A DNA stretch of 64,000 bases, from positions 682,001 to 746,000 of the forward strand of contig BTPP01000007.1 of NCBI GenBank assembly GCA_037102815.1, given 5' to 3'. Source of the DNA: Neurospora intermedia (Eukaryota; Ascomycota; Sordariomycetes; Sordariales; Sordariaceae). Of the stretch, positions 33,972 to 46,443 are shown one piece after another. Below the pieces are notes generated by a model. The model ran no database searches. It was not told the origin of the DNA and saw only the letters and a program-made list of their open reading frames with translations. Position numbers and translations under genes: made by a program. Position 1 is the stretch's first letter. Each line of letters begins with the position of its first letter.

Positions 33972-35868
33972 ATGGGACAACTCACGATAATTCGACGCGT
34001 CTGCCTATGCCCGACCACTTCCCCTCGTTTGCCCACACCACATCAGTTCGGACGATCATTCTCTATAATTCAAAAGGCCATGGCACCTACAAAACGTCCT
34101 GCAGCCGAAGGCGATCGCTCCATTTCTCCTCCGCCCTTGAAGCGCAAAGCCCAAACCGCCATCTCAAGTTCGCCTTCATTGCCCGTAATTCCTCTGTCAT
34201 GCAGTGAGCGCATGCGCTAACACTTCCTGCGCAAAATTCAGAGAGCGCGGTCGCAAGCTTCTTTACCCCCGCATCCCAGAAACCAAAGGACCGAACCACT
34301 TGGACGGAGAAAAGCCCCGATGCCGACTCGCCTGCCACCCTTCTTGTAGCCAAGTACGTCCCGGAAGGATCGCCGACGAACGATGAATCAGGGAATAAAA
34401 CAGTCAAGAGGAGGAAAATTGCAGCCTTCGATCTTGTAGGACCCTAAAATTCTACCAGCAACCCGGCGTACAGTCATTCTAATTCAATTCGACAGGACTC
34501 GACCCTGATCACATCCGCCTCTGGCAAGAAACATTCCCACGACGCAGCCGACTGGAAATGGTGGCACCACTCGGTTCCTGATCGCTTGCGAAAGCTGTAC
34601 AACGAAGAAGGGTGCGACCTCATAACCACCCCAACCCATCATCTCGATCAAAGAGCTAACCTTTTCGGAAAACATCAGATACCAAGTCATAATCTTCACC
34701 AACCAAGGCGGCCTAACCCTCCACGCCTCTCCCCCCTCCACCTCCAAACCCAAGACCCCCAAAGCCCAACTCGACCGCGTACCCCAATTCAAGCAAAAAT
34801 GCTCCGCCGTGCTCTCCCAGCTCGACATCCCCACGACGCTCTACGCCGCCACAGGCAAGGACATCTACCGCAAGCCACGCCCCGGGATGTGGCTAGAGAT
34901 GAAAGCCGACTACAACCTGATCAACGACGACGACATCGACCTCGAGAACAGTATTTTCGTCGGCGACGCCGGCGGTCGCCAGTCGGAGCTTCCACCAAAT
35001 GGCGGCAGTAGTGGGCGTAGTAAAGCAACCGCAGCAACTCCCAAAGACTTCAGCTGCTCAGACCGCAACCTAGCGCACAACGTGGGCATCAAGTACCAAA
35101 CGCCCGAGGAGTTCTTTTTGGGGGAGGAGCCGAGGAATTTCACCAGGGATTTCGACCTTGTCAAATACCCTTATCCCTCCTCACCTACCACCACCACCAC
35201 AGACTCCTCGAAAAAAGAAGAAATCCTCTTCACCAAAACCTCCCCCCAGGAACTAGTCCTCTTCGTCGGCCCCCCCGGCGCCGGCAAGTCGACCTTTTAC
35301 TGGCGACACCTGAAACCGCTTGGTTTCGAGCGGGTCAACCAGGACGTGCTGAAGTCCAAAGACAAGTGCCTTAAAGCGGCGACCGAGTATTTGAAGGAAG
35401 GCGACTCGGTGGTGGTGGACAACACCAACCCGGATCCGGATACCCGCAAGCAGTGGGTTGAGCTCGCGAAGAAACAGGGGGTGCCGGTTCGGTGTGTGTG
35501 GTTTCGGACGCCGTTGGTTGTTTGTGAGCACAATGATGCCGTGAGGGCGTTGAATAAACCAGTGAGTTATGTTTTTTCTTTCCTTTTTTTTTTTTGCTGC
35601 TCTTTCTTTTTCCCCTCTTCCTTCCTTCCTTCCTTCCTTCAGCTAGGTAGCTGGTAGTCGCTGACCTCTCTCTCTCTTTCTTTCTTTCCCTGATCAACAG
35701 CTTAACCCCGAATCCCGAACATCACTCCCGAAGCTTGCCTTCAACAGCTTCAACGCCCGGTTCAAGGAGCCCAAGGTCAAAGAAGGCTTCCAGGACGTTA
35801 CCGAGGTGGACTTTAAGTTCAGAGGAACCAAAGAGGAATACGAAATATGGGGGAAATACTGGATTTAG
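33972..35868 (+). CDS. Bifunctional polynucleotide 3'-phosphatase/5'-kinase (PNKP)
   Basis: It repairs DNA strand-break ends by removing 3'-phosphate and adding 5'-phosphate. Exons fit as 33972 or 34080 to 34203, then 34242-34435, 34496-34611, 34679-35561 and 35701-35868. From the ATG at 34080 the product is 494 residues; from 33972 it is 530. The HAD phosphatase active site DLDST is formed across intron 2. GYQVIIFTNQGG and KPRPGMW follow. The kinase P-loop GPPGAGKST is at about residue 342 (short form), with VVVDNTNPD and a C-terminal domain after it. The 36 residues added by the upstream ATG are rich in Arg, Ser and Pro, lack Asp/Glu and look like a mitochondrial presequence. Intron 1 is only 38 bases (GTGAGC...TTCAG); an alternative 59-base intron from 34174 is possible. 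Intron 4 is rich in pyrimidine runs. Confidence 0.9.
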
Positions 35869-36666
35869 GCTTTAGGATAAGTCTTGATTTTGCGCATGTT
35901 AGCGAAATACCCGACGTTTTCCTCAGTGGTTTTAGTTTCGGCCTTGTTCTTGCTTGATTCGATATACAGCCTCTTGAGCTTTGGTCTGCTAGGTAGGCAA
36001 AGGCCTTTCTTCTTTCTCATCATGCCAAGACACGTCTCTTGAATTTGAAGTGATGACGTGGCTACCTACCCTTGGCCTAACCTACGTAATATATCATGAT
36101 TTTTTTTTTCGTCTTTCCTCATCGTTCATATATGCCCTCCTTTATCTGCCGTCGTGGTAAGAAGGAAAAGAAAAAGTCTGCACGTCTCTTGCCGCCATTT
36201 CTGTGTGAGAAGAAAATAAAAGCCAAACCTGACCCTCTTGACGGAATACCCTGTACCCCTTCCATGACCCAGACACCTCGCTTTGGCCCCCCTTCTTCTT
36301 GTTTCCCTCGTCCCATCGTATAATGCATGCGTCCACGCCCGGTTGTTTTCCCTTCATGTCTTTTTTTTCTGTGATATCATGTCATACCCCTCCTATCATT
36401 TCCTTTGTTCCCTCTTTCTCCCTTTCGTGTTACATTAAATGCTTTTGAGTCGTAAAAGTCGTTCGGTCGTTTGCACATTCGTTCATTTCCTTGCCCCGTA
36501 CCCTTGTTCGTCCATTGCATCCCTTGGCTTGGTAGAATCAGGTGCAGCGCACCCGCATCCACCCCGCAGCAAACCTGCCTGCTTTTCATTTCAAATCCCT
36601 CTTTAGCTGCGAACTTTTCCTCCTCCTTTCCCCCTCCCAGTTTTTTTTTTTTTTCAAGCTGCAAAT
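35869..36666. other. Intergenic between convergent genes
   Basis: About 800 bases, T- and CT-rich, with several T-runs (near 36098, 36361 and 36643). It holds the two 3' ends. No gene is seen. Confidence 0.5.
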
Positions 36667-37566
36667 TCAGCCTCGCCGGGCCCTCTTGCTGTTTGGCATT
36701 ACGAATCCCCGTTCATCTTCACCTCCCTCCTCCTCATCGTCCACATCCAAATACCCTCGACTCCCATTGCGAGCGTTCTGCATCATGGCCATCCGACTGT
36801 ACTGATCCTTCATCGACATTAGAACCGGCACAGACTTGGAGTGTTGGTGGTGGGGGTGCTGCATGACTCCGCAAACACTTTCTCTGCCGCTGCCAATGCC
36901 GATGCCTCCGACGCCTGCGGCAACCATCGATCTGGGGACCCCGCTCGGAACAGACGGGTTGTGCGGCAACGGTAACGACGACGACGCCGGTCTCGTGGTC
37001 GAAGACCCAAACGAGGCAGTCGCCGCCGCCACCGCAGCAGCAGAAGGTTGCCGAGCATCGAACCAATCCCTGCTACAGAAACTGCCGCCGCCGACTACGA
37101 CGCTGCCGTGAGTGCTGCTGAAGCTGCTAGCAGCAGAAGTGGGCGCTTCATCGTCGTCATACTGATCATCTTCGTAATGATCGTCATCGTCGTACTCGTA
37201 CTCGGTCGCACCGTGTTGTTGGCCCTGAGTGTGGACTCGGTATTGGTCTTGACGTTGATGTTGGGAAGAAAGGGTGAATAGCTGTGAGCTGGTCGGGTTG
37301 TGGCCGGAACTAGTGTTGGGCCGGGATGTGGGGCTGGGGCCAGATGTAGGTGAAGAAGTCCGGAAAGCCGAGGATGGGTCGGGTCCGGTCGCAATCACAC
37401 CACGGAGAATCAGAGTCGCCGCCTTTGCGCTTATCATGTGGTCCCGGTTGGGACCGTGGAATTCGGAAGAGTGCGGATGACCATGACCATGGCCGAAGCC
37501 GGGCCCGAGGCCATGCTGGTTTTGGTGGTGTTGCTCCCTAAGCAGACCGTTGAGAAGTTTGGACAT
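36667..37566 (-). CDS. Low-complexity protein of unknown function
   Basis: A single exon of 299 residues starting MSKLLNGLLREQHHQNQ. I do not recognise it. The first 70 residues have the most normal composition (MISAKAATLILRGVIATG). There follow Ser/Pro/Thr-rich sequence, an Asp/Tyr/Glu-rich acidic patch at about 135-155, a Ser/Ala/Gly-rich part, and a C-terminal segment from about residue 235 with SMKDQYSRMAMMQNARNGSRGYLDVDDEEEGG and a final KRARRG that could be a nuclear signal. The defined N- and C-terminal islands with disordered middle suggest a small fungal regulatory or scaffold protein. The frame runs about 70 codons further upstream but without an ATG. Confidence 0.6.
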   Translation of the reverse strand: MSKLLNGLLREQHHQNQHGLGPGFGHGHGHPHSSEFHGPNRDHMISAKAATLILRGVIATGPDPSSAFRTSSPTSGPSPTSRPNTSSGHNPTSSQLFTLSSQHQRQDQYRVHTQGQQHGATEYEYDDDDHYEDDQYDDDEAPTSAASSFSSTHGSVVVGGGSFCSRDWFDARQPSAAAVAAATASFGSSTTRPASSSLPLPHNPSVPSGVPRSMVAAGVGGIGIGSGRESVCGVMQHPHHQHSKSVPVLMSMKDQYSRMAMMQNARNGSRGYLDVDDEEEGGEDERGFVMPNSKRARRG

Positions 37567-38735
37567 TTTGAAGGTTTCTCGAAAGGTAGGTGGTTGATGA
37601 TTTGGCCGAGTAGTAGTCGCGTGCAAGATAATTGTTGTCGTCAAGGTTGTCAAATTCGATAAAATGCCGAGACGATACTTGATTTGGCGCCGGATAAATG
37701 AGGGGAAAGTGGATTGTTGCCTGGACGTCGTCGGTTTTCGTCGAAGAAAAGGACCAGGCTGCGACGGTTTAAAATGTTGTTGCAAATGGAATCGTGTTAA
37801 GCCAAGACTGGATCTTCACAGCCAGCGGGTGCTGGTGCGGTGCAATATCGATTGGTTATGGGAATTGATGGGCGATTGAATGACGTGGAGATGTTGGAAA
37901 GCTGAGAACCAGAACCAGCGGCCTGATGAGTAGGTAGTGAGTGGTGAGTGCTACTCGCTGTGAATTGTAGAAAGTAAGGGATCGTTGCGCCAGCGCCAAA
38001 GGAAACGTGGAAAGTATGAATATTGCTCTGTGATTCCTGCAGACGTAGTGTATTGTGGTGTTACTAGTAGGCTGAGGTGGTCTTGAGTTCTGGAATGGCT
38101 TTTGAGGATGACTGAATGAACGATGAGATTATTCTGAAACTGGGTGCAAGGGAGGAAAATTCCTGTTGCGAGCTGAAGTGCAGGATGACGGCAGCAGCTG
38201 TGTTTGTGAAGCGCCAGCTCGCGCCAGCTCGACTGGAGTCGGCGGGACGATGGACGGTCCAGCGCAGCTCAACGGACATGGAACATGCTTGTTAGTGGCA
38301 GTTAGTACGCCTCACTTGTAGTGCTGTGCCAGTGGCGTGAAAAAGTGAATGTGGCTAACATTCACCAAACAGCACGGGTGCATTTGTCGGAGTGACACAG
38401 TCACAACGCAGCCACGCATCCAACATCAATACCCGAGCGACATCCACATCAATAGTGCAATGGAGGGAGGTGATAGGAAGATGATCAAACCCAGCCAGTG
38501 GGAAAGCCATGGCATCAGATGTCATGTCGTGCTCCTATCCGCGACTCGTCCAAGTTTGTCCGGCCGTGCCCTGGTCAACTTTTGTTACCACTTGGTTCAG
38601 TTGCTTGGCCTGTAGCGTGCGTCGGTGGCATCCCGTCTCCCCCCCCCCTCCTGAATATCATACCTGAAAATTGCCTTAAACGCCGTCCCTGGGCGGGCTC
38701 CTGCGCCGTTTCAGCCAGGGCAACGCCGTGACCCC
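37567..38735. other. Upstream region of the low-complexity protein gene
   Basis: About 1.2 kb. A short direct repeat GCGCCAGCTCGCGCCAGCTC lies at about 38210-38229. No gene is seen. Confidence 0.45.
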
Positions 38736-38942
38736 TACAGTAATGTGCCCTGTTAATGCAAGGCCCCCCTTATGCAAACACATACAAAGCTGCCCATTAG
38801 ATGCAAACGATTTCTGTGCCCGGATTCCCAGTTTTGTATGTGAATGAGGTACCCCTTAATGCAAAAGCCCCCTTAATGCAAAAGATTTGAGCCGTCCCCC
38901 ATAGTGCCGGAATTAGTTGCATTAACAGGGCACACTACTGTA
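38736..38942. mobile_element. pogo/Fot1-like MITE with TA target duplication
   Basis: A 203-bp non-coding element. The left end CAGTAATGTGCCCTGTTAAT (from 38738) and the reverse complement of the right end (to 38940) match over 24 bases with one mismatch, and TA flanks both sides (38736-38737 and 38941-38942). CAGTA ends and TA duplication are those of pogo/Fot1-type Tc1-mariner elements. The motif CCCCTTAATGCAAAAG occurs twice in tandem (about 38852-38884), with a relative near the left end, as subterminal transposase-binding repeats often do. It must be moved by a transposase coded elsewhere, if still mobile. Confidence 0.85.
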
Positions 38943-41900
38943 TGTATGCACTCGCATTCCCAGGTCGTACCTAACTCCAGCCTTCAGCCAGCCAAACTGA
39001 CAACACCAAAAAGCGCCAGTAGCACGCGACCCGGAGGGACGGTGTGAGCGCCCAACCAAGGTATTCCCTCATCCCAAGGTGATGCTCTGGCTCTCTGTTC
39101 CGGGTCGTCCGTCGCGTGTGCTGCTGTGTGACCATGCGACGTTCAAGTTTGATTCTCTCAACTTGTGCCCAGCAGGCGGTATAGGCGTGGCAGGATTTCC
39201 CACTCCATACCAAATGGGACTTGGGATGGATGACAGATGGAAGACAGTGGCACTTGGCGTCGCATCGGCGGGCTCAGTTATCAGCTCATCGGTGCTTTCT
39301 CCGGCAGACCTGTTACGTGCGGGGCGACGGAATTGCCGCCAGTGAAATGAAGGATTGAATACACGGCGGAATGGTGGAAACGGGTGGAAATGGATTTTGG
39401 ATTCGCCTAGCCAAAGGCTCGCTTGACTCGCGTTTTGTGTTCAGCTCCTGTCGTCCACACAACGAACCGAATTCGAGTTCGGGGAGTAGCCCAGAGAAAC
39501 TAAGAGGAAAGTGAATTGAACTGTGGAAATGCGTAGTCAGAGACGCCAGGGTATATGTTTGTCTCTGTCAGTGATATTTTGAAAGCTTTCTTCGTCTGTG
39601 GTTGCGAAATACATAGTACAACATGTTGTTCAAGTTGAGTTGTAAAGATGAAGATGCGAGGCGCGATCGAGGTGCAATGCCGACGTAGGATAAACTGACT
39701 GTGTGGGGTTTACACTACAAAATCGTTGGCTTTAACCCCACCCGACGAGCTGGGCATGTCTCTCGCGCGCAGCGACTATCTCCCAAAGTCATCATCTCAA
39801 ACCACGACAACGAGACGAACTCAGCTCGGATTCACATCGTATAGAAAGCTATTTTTTTTTCCCTCCACACGCGGGGACCTCTCACCGCCCCTTGCACTCC
39901 GGACCTAATCCCAACACTCACTGACCCTAACCTTTGGGGAAGCCCGTAGAGGTTGTAGACAGGCGGAATATCAATAAGACGCAGTCGGGTGATCCTCCTC
40001 CACAATGCCGAAATCAGCAGAATGGAGCAGTCCGTCTTGAGGTTTTCAGGTGCGCAATGCGCGGCGTATAGCCTATACTGTGTAGGTAGGTAGCGATGTA
40101 TCGCACCAGCCGGCAGGAGCCACTCAGCGGATCGATGCTAGCACTGCAGTGCGGCTGCTCCCAGGAGAGCCAGCGCAGGCACGCCAGGAGCTGCCGAGTC
40201 GAGATCCACCCTAAAAGTACTTGTACTGTGTAAACGTCACGGCTTGAGGACTGGAGTCTGGAGCACTAAGAAAGGTACTTGAACAGGGGCATCGAGTCCC
40301 GCACGGCGTTCCATTCCACGGCAATCGCATCTCGATTTTTTTTGTTCGTCATCCGACCACATCCCCGCAAGCCCCTTCCCACGGCTATCCCACTCCTTTC
40401 CAGATTGTCTTCGAACCTTCACAATTCTTTCTCGTCATGAGCATCTGCGATGTGAACGAAGCAACTCGTTTACGCTAGACGTACCAATCCCGACTCGTAA
40501 GGAAGGATCGTGAAGCCTGCGAAACACCCGCGCGCATCATCATCGCCTGATGCCGTGCGGGGAGGTGAGAACTGAAGGGTCGCCGCGAGGCTATTCTGAA
40601 CCGACTGACTTCGGCTAACGAATTGAACCACAACAGTAGTTGCCAAACCGTCTCACATCGAGCTCGGACTCCACGTGAATAGTGTACAACGGATCTCGTC
40701 CAAAACGCCAGCACAAGCCTACGGCCCCCATCGCCGGTCCTGGCGCCATGCCTCGCTTCATGTGACCAAAATCGGGACATCAATCTGAGGTGACATCATA
40801 ATCAGTTTATGGGCGCTTCGTCGACACACGGAAGCTCCCGCTGAAAAGAAATACACGATGGGCGGCTGACATCTCGCCGGCGATGTGCCATTGGTGATGG
40901 TAGCAAAAGTAAGATGCCAAAAAGGGGTGCCGTGCCCTGGGCCCCCTCATGCGTTGGTTTGGTGCCCTTCCAGATCCCGATTTGGTTGGTGTCATGATAT
41001 CTCTCGTCGCGACAGCTCCATAAGTTTGGAATCGGATTTGCGAGAAGCAAGGTGCTGGGAGCATCTTATTGACCAACTCGAGCGCTCAACCCAACTCTTA
41101 ACATCTGTTGGAGTTGCTTTTGATGGATGTGACGAGAGGTTGGTACACAGGGGCAGGTAAGACATTGTAGGAACCGCGCAAATATCCCACACCGCATACC
41201 AGGCATGTGCGAGGATTCAGCACTCAACTTCTTCCCCCTTTCTTCCTCTGCTACATGCGTACTATCGGTCCCATATGTGGTGTAGATGAGGGTATACCTC
41301 CCGTCTACTCTTTCTTGGTGCTAATCATAGCAATCTAATTGAATGGTCTCTCCTGAAAAGACCCTCTCTGGCCCCACCTCCCAGCAGGATGGGTCCCCGG
41401 TCTTGGCAGCCGGTCTAGAATGGAACTCCCCGGACGGCAACACGTGTCGGGTTGATGCGGCATGCAGGTCGTCCACCACATGTCTGAGGGTCGCCGCGGT
41501 ATGCGCTCACAAATGGAGAGTCAGGAGAAGAAAGGTCAGGGAATATGTGATTTGGTTCGGGTTGATTACCTGCTTTCACACAACATACCATACAAGTAAC
41601 CAAAGGACAAGGTTGTAGCATTCATCGGGTATATTGCCGCCGCCGTCCTGGTCGTCGAAAACCGCCGTGTGGATAATCATTAGGTTCGGGGTCCACGCGC
41701 CTGTGTTGATACGGGAGTTCGTCGGATGGCTCTACATACACTAAAACTGAGTGGATCACAGCTTTGATTCTGGGGTATGTAGCTGCTGGACCAGTAAAAT
41801 TGCCTCCGTCTCGGATATCTACACATCGCCAAATGACAAATCAGGAAGGTAAAAGCAGTGGGGAATGAGCCAATTGTCAAAGAAGAAAACCCTGGCCTTG

Positions 41901-44429
41901 CTGGGTATCTTTCTGCCGCGGCCAAGCGCTGTGCATGCCATTCCCATCATGGAGCGTGACACGTGCATAATGAAGTTTTCCGATGTTTAGTATCAAGCTC
42001 TTCTTGGAGACGTACGCTGTTGTCGGCAGCACCAATGATCCAGATCGTCCTTGTTTTCCAGAATGATGGCGACGGTGACAGTCACAGCAACAGCAACAGC
42101 AACAGCGACAGCTCAGGGGAAAAGAAAGAAATTGACCAACGACCTTGTCCAAGCTGCTGGGAGCCAGACAGGCGTCATGTACTGCGACGTTATCAGGATG
42201 CAGCCCTGAAGGGAATCAAATTACGCGGCCCTCCTATCGTGTGCATCGATCATCACTCCCGCCGTCACTTTTCACCAATCTAAAAAGATTGGGCGTTGCT
42301 GACGGTGTGAGAGGTGGCATGCCCGTGGATGGAAAGCATTCTACGCCACGCCCCGAGAAGGTACCTATCTGATAAGATGCCTGCTGCTATAGATACCCGG
42401 GGACGGGACGACTACCTCGTTGGTGAGCATGCGAGGCATCCATGATAGGCTTCATGGCGCGGGAGATAAGACGTCGTTGATACCAAACTGCGTGGGCGAG
42501 GGACGGGAGGAGGTCTGGCGAGGTGCATGCCATGCAGGTAGGTAGTGAGTGTACATAGAGGCGAACAAGGCAAGCCACAGTGATATGTCGATGAATGTTT
42601 GGGTTTTTGGCCGCCCTCTGGCCGAATGAGTGCCCTCAACACTACACTACACTAGTGTAAAACAATCATCAACCGTTCACCAACCCCGCATTTTGACGGT
42701 TTCCATTCTGATTTCTACACTCTGGGGTCGCCAAAACCACACGATGCCGCCACCTCCACAGCGATATGTCACTCCAACCCGGGGAAAGCAGGTCATCGAA
42801 ATTAGAATGAGCTTGGATCGCAATCATCGGTTTTCGGGGAAGCTTCCCTTTTGCTTGTTGGCCTCGAACCTGATGACCTCAGCTGCCAGCCTTCGCCTGC
42901 TCTCTCCCCGGGCCAGAACCTCAGATATGCTCGCATGAGCGTGGACAAAAATCCCAAAGAAGAAGGTGAAAATGAAAGCAGGCCAGCAGGGTGCCACGGT
43001 GCACAAGGTCTTGGCCCGTCGCCGGAGGGTGGACATGAGAGTGGAATAGCGTTGCGACGGAGCCCCAATAGTGCAGCCGGCATCCAACCACTCAGTCTCC
43101 GTCCCGGCCTTTTTCTATCCGCATTTTTTGAATGGGGGGGCGATTGTCAAGAAGAGGAAGTGGAGGGGGCAGATCCGCCAAGGTGCCGAGTATGCGAGAA
43201 ACGAAGAAGAGCCTTGCGACTTGTACACTACGGCTTTTGGTTGACCTTTGGTGTGCTCCCTCGGGCTCCTTCCTCAAGACGTCGACAGGCCGGTCCCAGC
43301 ATCTTTTTGCCTCTTGGAGCGGGTTTGCGGCTTGTGATTGGTCAATTGGCCAACAATTGGCCCGATGAACTAGCCAAGAACTTCCCTTCCCACTCGCTGG
43401 ACTGACTCGGAGGTCGGGACATGGCAGGTGGAGTGGCCACCAACGGGAGTGGACGCTCATGGCAAAGAAATAATTGAAGCCGAGAGGAGGCTTGGGTGGG
43501 CCCAGACGAAAAAGAACTTTCTTTTTTGCATTCTTCTGCAGAGAGGATCATCTTCTGCCCGATTTGGGCAAAGACACACACGAGCAACAAGTGCGACGAC
43601 GAACCGAAAGATAACGGCGGCGGCAAGTCAGCACGACCTGCTATGTATCCAGATCTATTCGCCAACAACAAAGTCTCACACAGGTCGTACCCAAGCCAGA
43701 CACTACTTACGTAGTAGGGAGGTGGATTACACAGGTGGCTGTCTAGCGGCCACGCCGAGCTTCCTCTTCCGTTGGTGACTTCCATCTCGACCTTTGTTGT
43801 CGTAATAGATCTGGAACAACGCAACGCTCAGAACGGTTCGTCGGTTTTTTTCCCTATCATTTGTCCAATTTTGTTTTTATCAGTCTTGTGGGCATTTTGT
43901 GCCTTTTTCCACCCCTGCCTTCATCCCAGCATGATCCAAGCTTAAGCGAAGTACACACTGGCACCTCTCTTCAACGCAGTACACCACACCTACCAGACCT
44001 AACTACTATGTACCTCTCATGAACCCTGGCTGCCGCCCCTCGTCCCCCTCCATCGTGCGCCCCTGGGCTAACCCCACCCCTCCATCCAGTTTTTTTGGGA
44101 CGCACTACTCTTTTGATAACCACCTCAGCCGGTACCTTCACCGCACTGAGATACATACCCTACTCCAGTTACTATCACTCTTTTGGAGCTAGGATCGAGA
44201 CCCTGGCCTGATACCACAGATACCCGAAGCTCGACGAGAGGGTATTAAAGTTTGCACCACCCCAGACTGCCCCCCTCTTTGCACCCACCTTCTTCTACCT
44301 CTCTTCCTTAGACCAAAAGCCAGACTCAACGTCTCGACAAGCTGAGCTCCCGCCTCCCTTGGGTCTCTAGAGGTCGTCTTGGAGCCTTAGCCGGATCTCC
44401 ACCACTCCATCGACCCTCGATATTCCCAC
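38943..44429. other. Long gene-free stretch of about 5.5 kb
   Basis: I find no supported gene. Frames of up to 184 codons at 42.8-43.8 kb overlap on both strands and show no motif or splice model. A (CAGCAA)n microsatellite is listed separately. The last 400 bases before 44430 are C/T-rich and end in a leader for the nucleoside transporter. A weak TATTAAAG at about 44242 could be its TATA element. Confidence 0.45.
42084..42110 (+). repeat. (CAGCAA)n microsatellite
   Basis: About four to five units of the hexamer CAGCAA. Confidence 0.8.
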
Positions 44430-46443
44430 ATGTCATCGGCCGATAACAGAGGGCACGCCGACCTGGACACGATTCAACCTCAGTACCACGACGTTTCGCG
44501 CAGTCCCACAATTGACGCCATGTCTGCCCACGGCGACCCCAACAACACGGAGATCATGGGCTCCCACGCCCACGAGAAGCCCGTGATCTCGAGCACCGAC
44601 TCCGATATCAAAACCACCATCCCGGCCGGTCAATATGTCGACGCCGAGAGCCAACACCAGGTCGGTTCCGTTGATCATGCGGAGCAGCAACCCGCTAAGC
44701 GCTACACTTGGGCCTGGTTTTACTTCAACTTCAGGCCTTATATTCACGCTGCCATCTGGGCGCTTTTCACTGCGTTCGTATTTCCTGCTTTTCGAGTGTG
44801 TTCCCATGGGGATGCCTGGAAATGATCACTGACGAGGTGTTTCGGTTCTCTCTAGATGGTGGATTTACGGCGCTCTGATAAAACACCGTCATGACCATCT
44901 TGGATGGCTGAAACCCACCCTCGTCTATCTCGCCATCTGCGCGCGCATCATCTTCTGCTATCTCCCCACTAGCATCGTCATGCGCCCTGCCAGAATCATC
45001 TGGATGCACACGGTTCACAGGGGTTATTCTATGATTCCCCAGAAGCTTCATCAGCCTCTTGCTGCCCTTGGTACCCTCGGTGTCTTCCTCCTCGGCAGTA
45101 TGATTCCGGAAGAGACCGGCGACAACACTCGCGCGAACCGTGCCATCTCCATTTTTGGACTAGTCGTCATGATCTGCCTTCTCACTGTCACCTCTCGCGA
45201 CTGGAGGAAGATTCCCTGGCACACTGTCATTGGTGGCATGCTTACCCAATTCGTCATTGCCGTTTTTGTCCTCAAGACCAAGGCTGGTTACGACATCTTC
45301 AGCTTCATTTCCGAAATGGCCCGCACTTTGCTCGGTTTCGCCAACGATGGTGTCAAGTTCTTGACTGACGACACGGTCCCCGCCAAAGGCTGGTTCTTGA
45401 CTGGTGTTGTTCCTCCCATCATCTTCTTCGTCGCCCTTGTCCAGCTCTGCTACTACTTGGGATTTATCCAGTGGTTCATTGGCAAGTTCGCCGTCTTCTT
45501 CTTCTGGACCCTACGCGTCTCGGGCGCCGAAGCCGTCGTTGCTGCTGCCACCCCCTTCATCGGCCAGGGCGAGTCGGCTATGCTGATCCGTCCTTTCGTC
45601 CCGCACTTGACGCTTGCCGAAATTCACCAGATTATGACTTGCGGCTTTGCCACCATTGCCGGCTCCGTCCTGGTTGCTTATATCGGTCTTGGTCTTGATG
45701 CGCAGGCCCTTGTGTCTAGCTGCATCATGTCCATTCCAGCTTCTTTGGCCGTCTCCAAGATGCGTTTCCCCGAGACAGATGAAACTCTTACCTCTGGCAA
45801 TGTTGTTATCCCTGAGGATGAAGAGCACAAGGCCTCCAATGCTCTTCACGCTTTTGCCAACGGTGCCTGGCTCGGTATCAAGATTGCTGGCATGATTATT
45901 GCCACTCTTCTCTGTATCATTGCCATTGTTGCTTTTATCAACGGCCTGCTCGGCTGGTGGGGCAAGTACTGGGGCTTGATGGGTCAGGACGCCCAACATC
46001 CTATGCTCTCACTAGAGCTTATTCTCGGATATATCATGTATCCTGTCGCTTGGCTGCTCGGCGTCCCTAAGCAGGATCTCCGTCCTGTTGGCGAGTTGAT
46101 TGGCGTCAAGGTCATCATCAACGAATTCGTCGCCTTCTCGTCGCTCACGAACGATGAGCCCTACAAGAGCATGAGCCCTCGTTCCAAGCTTATTGCCACC
46201 TATGCCGTTTGCGTAAGTTTTCTCTGCAGACCTTTGCTTGGTTTCGGTGCAGTACTAACGTTGAATATATATTAGGGTTTTGGCAACATTGGATCCCTTG
46301 GCACCCAGATTGGTGTGCTTTCTCAGCTCGCTCCTGGGCGTGCCGGTGATGTCTCCAAGGTCGCGATGTCGGCTCTTTTCTCCGGTGTCCTGTCCACCTT
46401 GACCTCTGCCAGCGTTGCTGGTATGCTTTACACTGAACGATAA
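44430..46443 (+). CDS. Concentrative nucleoside transporter (CNT family)
   Basis: It takes up nucleosides with protons or sodium across a membrane. Three exons (44430-44773, 44856-46212 and 46276-46443) have introns of 82 (GTTCGT...CTAG) and 63 bases (GTAAGT...TTAG), giving 622 residues. Residues 1-95 are hydrophilic and cytosolic. Membrane helices start at about residue 105. CNT landmarks are present: GQGESAMLIRPF and the following HQIMTCGFATIAGSVLVAY segment, IGVKVIINEFVAF, and, completed only by the last splice, GFGNIGSLGTQIGVLSQLAP plus SGVLSTLTSASVAGML near the end. The first intron was placed to give the family's FTAWWIYG segment; a donor further on (after FRV) would keep frame too and add ten residues. 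Selectivity (purine or pyrimidine) cannot be told. Confidence 0.93.

Noticed and set aside
42851-43824. Opposed frames of 160-184 codons
   Set aside because: Opposite-strand overlap, odd composition and no motif; likely chance.
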